DNA of 64,000 bases from Meandrina meandrites (Eukaryota; Cnidaria; Anthozoa; Scleractinia; Meandrinidae): NCBI GenBank assembly GCA_963693305.1, contig OY855913.1, positions 5,830,201 to 5,894,200 on the forward strand. Reading direction: 5' to 3'. The notes beneath the pieces were generated by a model. The model searched no databases. It saw nothing but the letters and a program-made list of their open reading frames with translations, and was not told the origin of the DNA. The first letter of the stretch is position 1. Each line of letters begins with the position of its first letter. The position numbers were made by a program, and so were the translations under genes. This document shows positions 57,750 through 64,000 of this stretch, piece after piece.

Positions 57750-59550
57750 AGCACCACATTGTTGTGAATGAATGCGGCGCTTGTTCTAGAGCGGTGTTCT
57801 TTAATAATTGACATATAGCTCTCATATGCGGTAAGCAAATATGGTAATTATCGAGTAAATATGGTAAGCACTAGGTTTGAAAAGTCATATTTATACTCAA
57901 TCTGATAATCATACTCTGATCCAAAGGTTGCTATTAGCAGATATATGGGCATTACCAAACAAAAGTCTGCACCCTGATTTAGCTTTCAAACTACAGCCAA
58001 ACTTCATTCAAATAACGACCACCTCTTATCACTGACTAAATTGCTATTACAGGGACAAGTCTCCAAAGTAAAACTTCTCTTCAGGCACAACCTCTTGTGG
58101 AAATAATTTTATATTAAATTCCCCTCAGAAGCAACTACAGTATGTGTACTATTGATCCCAGAAGTCTGTCGAAATGGCTTTTAGACCAGGCCATTACATG
58201 CATCTTTGGTTTCTGGTCATAGATTTGAAAATAACAATTGCTTGTTTGGCCACTAAAGTCAATCACGAGTTGAACTGGCAATGACAAAAAAGTTTTCACT
58301 CACAGCTCATGGCTAGGAGTAAAATTTTGTCAACAATTACTACAATTCACAATTGCAATTAAGAGTTTTTTGAACTTTATGACCACATGAGCAACAAGAA
58401 AAGTCACATCAGAATTTTTAAATATTTGGCAGCTAACCATGAACGGGTCAAACTGAGCATCATTCAGGCTAACCTGAGTGAAACTTACGCTCTGTGAATA
58501 GCACTCCAGTTGGTGTGTTTTTATGCATATACTTTCAAAGATGTTTTTTCCAATGGGTGTAATTTCTCAAACCTATTTTCATTTCATTCGGAGGTTCAAG
58601 AAATTGGCATTCTACTGCAATTATAAATAACAAGTCTCACAAAAAAGAGATACCGTAGAAAACTTGTGGCATAGCACAAATTTCAAAACTCCCCAAAACC
58701 TTCATGGTAGCCCCCGAGGAGCAAAATCACTTGCACACAGAAAATGTTTTAGTTATCATTCTGCCAATGTCAGAAAAGACTAAGTAAAGCTAAAATACCC
58801 GTGTGCATATAGCTGAAGTAATGCAATATCTTTTAGCGATCAGAAATCTGCAGAATCCATTTAGCTTGCTAACAGCGTGCTCGACAAGCGTCGTCGCGTT
58901 GAGGTGAAATATACACTTCAAATTGAATAGGAACAAGCGTATCTTTCTGCCTAGTGTTTTAAATGATGCATTTACCTTTAAATCAACGCACGAATCCCTC
59001 CAATTTTATGGCTTAAAACAGTTTTTCGTCAAAGAATTTCGAACAAAACTGCATCAAATCTGTCCAGGGCAGCTGCAACGCGAGAAATCAAAGCACGCAG
59101 GCGCTCATGGGATTGTATCAATCCCATAGAACACTGCAAGGAAACAGTTCGTGACTTGAGCCGCTGACCATCGAACCTGAAGACGCTGAACGCCAGTCGA
59201 TCGAGCGCGAGAGGAAGCGAGGAATGTCGCACATTATCAGCATTTTCAAGCCATTGAGATATCATAATTTATAAATCACTGCGAAATATAACTTTGAATA
59301 AGCTACATGTAAGCTATGAACACAGACTGAAAGGTGAAGTTTTGATAGTATTTGACAAAGTTGAGGGAGTCTTTTTGGCAAAAGTGAGCGTCATGCGATT
59401 CGATCTAACTGTTGGAAAACTCTGAACACGGTAAAACGAGTAAGGCGAGTTACTAGTTAACAGTTGTGTACGAAAGCTTAAGGTAAAAAAAAAAAGCAAT
59501 TGCTTGTAGTTGTTATCATCTATCTTCGTATCAATGTGAACGACGCTCTG
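57750..59550. other. SRSF-B upstream region, nothing firm
   Basis: Expected to hold the SRSF-B untranslated first exon and the 3' end of gene X. A short hairpin (CTATGGGATTG / CAATCCCATAG-like) is at about 59106-59129. No exon was established. Confidence 0.4.
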
Positions 59551-59590
59551 TCGTGTTTTAACACTGAAAAAAGGTGAATGCTAAACATAC

Positions 59591-60213
59591 TTTTGTTGGT
59601 CGTAAATCTCGTGTATCTGGGCCCAGTCGCAAGTACTTTTCACAGAAGTCCTTGAAATATGCTTGAAGGTATTGATCACAACTGCCAGGCTCCACCCAAG
59701 CTCCATTCCCTGGTATCTTCTGCAAAACGGCCGTGGCACGCGTCTGTGATGCCATCTCTCTTAATAGCGTCAAGTGTTGAGTAGAACTATGAAAAACATG
59801 AACAAAAACCGGACAGATCCATAAGCTATAAAACACAAAACCTTAAAGGCCCGAATTTTTTTAAGATCACGATTATTTGTTAAAGGAAGTCAGTGCCGGC
59901 CTACCTTTGGGCTGTACCTTGCCCACCATCAAGGCGTTGACAGTGCACTGGAATAAGGAAACCCTCCACAGAGCTTTCAGACGCTACAACTGAACTCTTG
60001 CAGGCAATGCTGACATTCGTCATCGTCTGAGTAATGCGGTTCTTCGTAATGCCAATTGCAACATCTTTTGCTACCGAACTGATCCCAGGAACTTTAGATC
60101 CGTTCATCTCTTGGCCGGTAGAGTTCGAAGAAGACGAACTTAGACATTTGTGTGCAGGGGCAGCAATCATCTTCAAATCAAACCGGCGTGGAATTTGTTC
60201 GGCTTGTTTTATG
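59591..60213 (-). CDS. Gene X: unrecognised protein, two internal exons (partial)
   Basis: Two exons join in phase 2: 60213-59905 (acceptor AATGCAG, donor CCAAAG|GTAGG) and 59786-59591 (acceptor TTCATAG, donor ACAAAA|GTATG). The frame is open across about 168 codons. Readable pieces are IKQAEQIPRRFDLKMIAAPA, KDVAIGITKNRITQTMTNVS, VEGFLIPVHCQRLDGG, TRATAVLQKIPGNGAWVEPG and DQYLQAYFKDFCEKYLRLGP. By eye, ATAVLQ...WVEPGSCDQYLQAYF loosely recalls the late equatorial segment of chaperonin-like Bardet-Biedl proteins (MKKS type), but this is weak and no function is assigned. The first exon could start translation at its internal ATG (60170) or continue from an upstream exon. A downstream acceptor at about 59271 would add an immediate stop. 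It lies between SRSF-B and the deiminase, on the same strand as both. Confidence 0.55.
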
Positions 60214-60239
60214 CTGCATTGATAATATGCGTTAAACGA

Positions 60240-61150
60240 TCAACTAGCGAGTCCAGTGATTGGTTAAAAGAAGCAAGCTTATTTCTCTGGCAAAGTGTGA
60301 TAAAATCGCACCTCCGGATTAAGCAATTTTGTACCCTGGGGTAATAGGTAAGTGATTGATCAGTTAATACAGGTTTATTCACTCAATCACATTACAGTCG
60401 GTTTTTCTTTTTTTTAATGATTATTTTTAACATTTGATGTGACCTTTTAGTATAGAACATTATAAACAGTGAAACGCGTTCTGGGTCGGGCCTTGCAAAA
60501 CGCGTGACGATTGCGTCTGCTAAATAGAGGTGACGCCGAATAAGCATTGAGTGGTTGCTGATAAAGGCAAATTAACCGCCGAGGCAGAGACGAAGAAGAG
60601 TTGGAGAAGTTAACTAGCATGCAAGAAAATTTTTTTTAGGAGAATTTATTTTTGCCCTTGCAAAAGATCACTTTTCGTGAGTGTGGGTGAACAATGAAAA
60701 AGAAAGCGTCTTTTAAAGGAACTTCTTTTTAACGGAAACAAAAGCCCTTTTGAATTCATGAAGACGACCACGGATCTATTGTTATAAATTCTCACACCTT
60801 TGTCGGATTTCTCCTAATGATCGCAATTCAACAAATTGCCAGGTCAGTGAGTTCATGGCAACACTGCTTTTCACAAAAAACGTCCTTTCTCGCTCTTTTT
60901 ATTGCAAAAAAAATCGCACTGGTTGCCGAGTTAGCAGTCAATGGAATACATAAGAAGTTCATAGTCACACGGCCATGTTTTCATTTCAATTCTGCTAAGC
61001 CCAAACAGCTTTCTCCTGGATAGAGGTAAAAATGTACTTTTTCCAGCTAGTTTCTTGCAAAATCTCACACTTATCACCGGAATGCGTCGCACGCTTGCGG
61101 GTTAACAATTTCTATCCCAAACATCAGCAGAAATTCAACAATTAGTCAAG
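60240..61150. other. Upstream of gene X, nothing recognised
   Basis: Short frames without domain content. May contain further gene X exons or its promoter. Confidence 0.4.
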
Positions 61151-61170
61151 CATGCAAAGTGAAATGCATT

Positions 61171-61407
61171 TCAGCTCAGAAGCACCTTTCCATGCCGACA
61201 AGGTACCCTCTCCGGGACACCCACTTGTTGGAGAAATAACCTCAGCTGGTTGGGTTCCCCATAAGAGAACACAGGAGCCCTACCGGCTAATTTTACTGGA
61301 TCATTGGTAGACCGACTGCATACCTTAGCTTTCAATTCGGTCCGAAGGCAATCTTCAATTTTTCGGCAAACTGCACAACAATGACCTCGCAGCTTTTTAT
61401 TTGACAA
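61171..61407 (-). CDS. Weak ORF, 78 codons, Cys-rich start
   Basis: A minus-strand frame reading KKLRGHCCAVCRKIEDCLRT followed by NDPVKLAGRAPVFSYGEPNQ. Composition is protein-like. Possible donors lie inside it (AAG|GTATGC and CAA|GTGGGT). It is upstream of gene X on the same strand and might be one of its exons, but no phase-consistent join was established and no domain was recognised. Confidence 0.2.
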   Translation of the reverse strand: MSNKKLRGHCCAVCRKIEDCLRTELKAKVCSRSTNDPVKLAGRAPVFSYGEPNQLRLFLQQVGVPERVPCRHGKVLLS

Positions 61408-61599
61408 AGTACAGAAAATTTCGGTTGGAACGTAAATGGTAAGACTATTTTGGTTTGCCCGAACGGAAAATTTCTAAAATAAACGGAATGTCTTAAGGTA
61501 GGTTTGCTTTTTTTGGCATTGTGTCCCCGGTGCGATCCTCAGTAGATAGTGTACCTAAATTTTATCAGATAAAATTACAGTGCGTAAACACCCACTTAA

Positions 61600-62244
61600 G
61601 GTGATTCCACTGAAAAAGAAGGAGTATTTAGAATTTTCTAAGACTTGGTCCAGTTCATAACTATGTTACGAGCGTTACAAAAATGCAATAAAAAATGGGG
61701 GTCACCGTGCTCGTTTTTGTGCAACCTGGATGGCTATTATAGTAAACAAATGACCCACGAGGTTCATACTAGGAACGCTCATAATCCGAAAAGGTAACTA
61801 TCATTTCTAGAAAGAATCATTTCTTACGTTAAAATATCGAAGCAGTTCAACGAAATAGACTTTAATCTTACATAATAAACCATTTTAATTAAACTGGAAT
61901 TAATATTATGATAGAAATTAAAGATTTTGCTGCGTGCGTGCGTAAGCAGCACTACCTCAAAACGTACTTTTTAATGCATTCAAATAAAAATATCTCAAAG
62001 TAGAGTATTTAACTTTTCTTTAATTTGCGATATATTGTAGTAAACCGGATGTCTTTTAAATTTATGCATTAAAAAATGGGGGTCACCGTGCTCATTTAGA
62101 AGAAAATGACCATTTATTTCTCTTCTGAGCTTAACCTAAAAGAAAAGCCGTAATGTTGTGTGTGCGCGCGCGCTCGTGCGCGCGCTAAATGACGCGAAAA
62201 CTCATGCGCAGCAAGGATGCGCAATGCAACTCAGTGGAATCACC
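61600..62244. mobile_element. 645-bp TTAA-flanked element with duplicated internal motif
   Basis: Perfect 14-bp ends GGTGATTCCACTGA / TCAGTGGAATCACC, with TTAA at 61596-61599 and 62245-62248. The motif ATGGGGGTCACCGTGCTC occurs twice inside (about 61696 and 62077). It is shared with the 327-bp pair at 18743-19416. It lies between gene X and the deiminase. Confidence 0.85.
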
Positions 62245-62591
62245 TTAAACTAAAAAGAGATGGTTGATCAACTGAATTTTTGTCGTATACGCGGTAAACC
62301 GTTATTTGGGTCGTCACGTAACGCTTCTCCTCTTCTTGAAAAGGGTTTCAAGAGTATCGATTTCTTCGCGGCACACCCCTATCCGAAATTTATGGGAGTA
62401 TCCCTGCATGTACGCGGGATCACATGAAAATATTCATAATTTCATCTCTCATATCGAAAGTATTAAGATTATATTGCCTTTTTGATTAAGTCAGGCTACC
62501 TCTTAATCTGATCGGGTTGTCATACATCACCCGGCGCATGGCCGCTGAAAAGAAAACGAGATGAATGAGACATAAGATCGCCCGTATCTGT

Positions 62592-62597
62592 TTTATT
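62592..62597 (-). promoter_or_regulatory. Polyadenylation signal of the deiminase gene
   Basis: AATAAA on the minus strand, 68 nt after the deiminase stop codon: a well-placed canonical signal. Confidence 0.7.
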
Positions 62598-62665
62598 TCC
62601 CATCATACTTGCCAAACGTACAATATATAAGTTTTCAAATTATGTCGGCTTTATTAAATCACAGA

Positions 62666-63840
62666 TCATTTTTTCTTGTAGTCGACATATGCAAACAAAG
62701 CCTTAGCCACGGGATGATCCTGGTCAATCTGCCATGTCATACAGCGGACACTGCCCCCAAGAGCAGGCACTTTACCAGCAGCTTCCACAGCAACCACGTC
62801 TTTGTTGGTGCTACTCTGGAAGACAGCAAAGGCTCTTTCGTTGCTTTTCTTGTTGGAAAAGAAAGGGACATAAACAGCGTTGTTTGTCACCAAGGAGTTA
62901 GCGTAGGAGCCCTCGGCAGACCCAAATCCATTCGAGTCGCCTTTCTTTATGTAGCAAGGCAAGGGAATAACTGTGAGACTAGGGAAGACTTTAAGAACAG
63001 CCTTTTTCATGGATCTGTAATAACGTGCATCATCTGGGCCATCAAACAGCGCAATCAGGAGAACATCTTCCTCAACAAATGACAGGATACCATCTGCGTG
63101 TCCGGTTGTATCTCCAGGGTCTTCTACGACTGCCACTTTTCTATTGATAGTAGCTTCCAGTTCCTTGACGACTTGTCGTTTAGTCTTACATGGGTTGTCT
63201 TTGAACACCCTCCCAGTGGTGATGGCGGCATCAACTCCATTTTCCACAATGTTGCCTCCCTCGAGAACAAGATCGCTGTGCTGAAGGTATGGAAGGCCCA
63301 CCAATCTTGCAAACTTCTGAAAATAGCTCTCATCGAGTTTGGCTTGGGCGGAACTAAGATACTGTGGTCTGTACGTGAACTTGATTTGCTGGTTTGGCAT
63401 ACATGGGGGGAAATCTCTCATCCACATATCCAGCCCCGAATCATCAACTTCAATGAGGTGAGCATTAGTAAAGGTGTGGTGCTGAAGATACTTTAGGCCT
63501 GATCGATCGTGGAGGATGAACAGATGATCTCTACCTTTGGTCTTGATGTCCATTTCAATGGCGAAGTCAGCAAGTTTTTGCAAGTATTTAAGATACTGAG
63601 CATTGCTTTCACCAGGAAGTGAAACAACAATCACTTGCTTCTTGCTGTCGTAACTAAAAGAAAAAAAACACCGTCACATTACATGTACAAGCTTTTTAGT
63701 TCGGTAATATATGAAAGAATAGAGAGAATAAGCGTTAATCTAACAGTATCATCAGCTAAAAGGGAAAACAATTCGGGAAAGCGACAAGGCGGTCATATAA
63801 CTTCAAGTTTCTTATACCTGAAGAAGGCTGGTTTGGCCAT
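62666..63840 (-). CDS. Agmatine deiminase / PPAD-family hydrolase
   Basis: Member of the agmatine deiminase / Porphyromonas-type peptidylarginine deiminase family, which hydrolyses guanidino groups (agmatine to N-carbamoylputrescine, or peptidyl-arginine to citrulline). Coding exons are 63840-63818 and 63653-62666, joined in phase 2, giving 336 residues. Family motifs are in order: WMRDFPP, LVLEGGNIVENG, GDTTGHADGILSF with the catalytic His-Asp, and GGSVRCMTWQ with the likely nucleophile Cys near the C-terminus. I chose MAKPAFF as start because its AG|T join gives SYDSKKQVIVVSLPGE in frame. Bacterial agmatine deiminases usually begin with an RMPAEWE-H-TW motif, which is absent here, and are about 365 residues. 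A TTTTTTAG precedes the start exon, so upstream exons may exist beyond the window. An AATAAA lies at 62597-62592. Family call secure; substrate unknown. Confidence 0.88.
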
Positions 63841-64000
63841 GCAGCTAAAAAATATTGTGATTCTTTTTCTTTGAAAAATAAACATTGTATCAGCTTTCCT
63901 TGTACGATTTTTGTTTACAGTTTCTTGTCCCATTATTCAGTTTCGTCTTAACGAGTAAGTGAAAGCAGGTGCAGTGTTGTGCTTTATACATGTAGGAATA

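Overview
This window looks like nuclear DNA of an animal, most probably a cnidarian of the stony-coral or anemone type. It is AT-rich, its genes are split by GT-AG introns, and it is dense in short foldback transposons. One of these, with ends AGAGCAATTTTCA / TGAAAACTGCTCT, I recall from memory as common in coral genomes. All of the coding genes I can support lie on the minus strand. The species cannot be fixed from the sequence alone.

Region by region. 1-3.6 kb: no supported gene. 3.6-27.5 kb: a complete 34-exon STK36 (Fused-type kinase) gene. All splice phases join into one frame of about 1,396 codons, from an N-terminal kinase domain through a charged linker to a long ARM/HEAT-like C-terminus. 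Its introns hold foldback elements, a 361-bp (AAGGT)n array, a mirror AAT/ATT microsatellite, polypurine DNA and several tandem repeats. 29.9-32.8 kb: SRSF-A, an SRSF3-like SR splicing factor. 36.2-41.6 kb: a probable spliced non-coding transcript on the plus strand. 42.1-45.7 kb: the 3' part of an unrecognised gene ('gene Y'). One of its exons is split by an 890-bp transposon flanked by a 5-bp target duplication; removing the element in silico gives back an unbroken frame. 46-51 kb: repeat-rich, no supported gene. 51.3-57.5 kb: SRSF-B, a paralogue of SRSF-A with the same intron phases, whose second coding intron appears to use a GC donor. 59.6-60.2 kb: two exons of an unrecognised gene ('gene X'). 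62.7-63.8 kb: a two-exon agmatine-deiminase/PPAD-family gene.

The genes do not form a pathway. STK36 belongs to ciliary/Hedgehog biology, the SRSF pair to pre-mRNA splicing, and the deiminase to guanidino-group hydrolysis. The most notable observations are the exon-disrupting transposon in gene Y, several foldback families flanked by TTAA (one containing a conserved internal GGGGGTCACCGTGCTCG motif), the duplicated SR genes with a GC-AG intron, the (AAGGT)n array, and the plus-strand transcript candidate. All gene models here are manual splice and frame reconstructions without transcript support.
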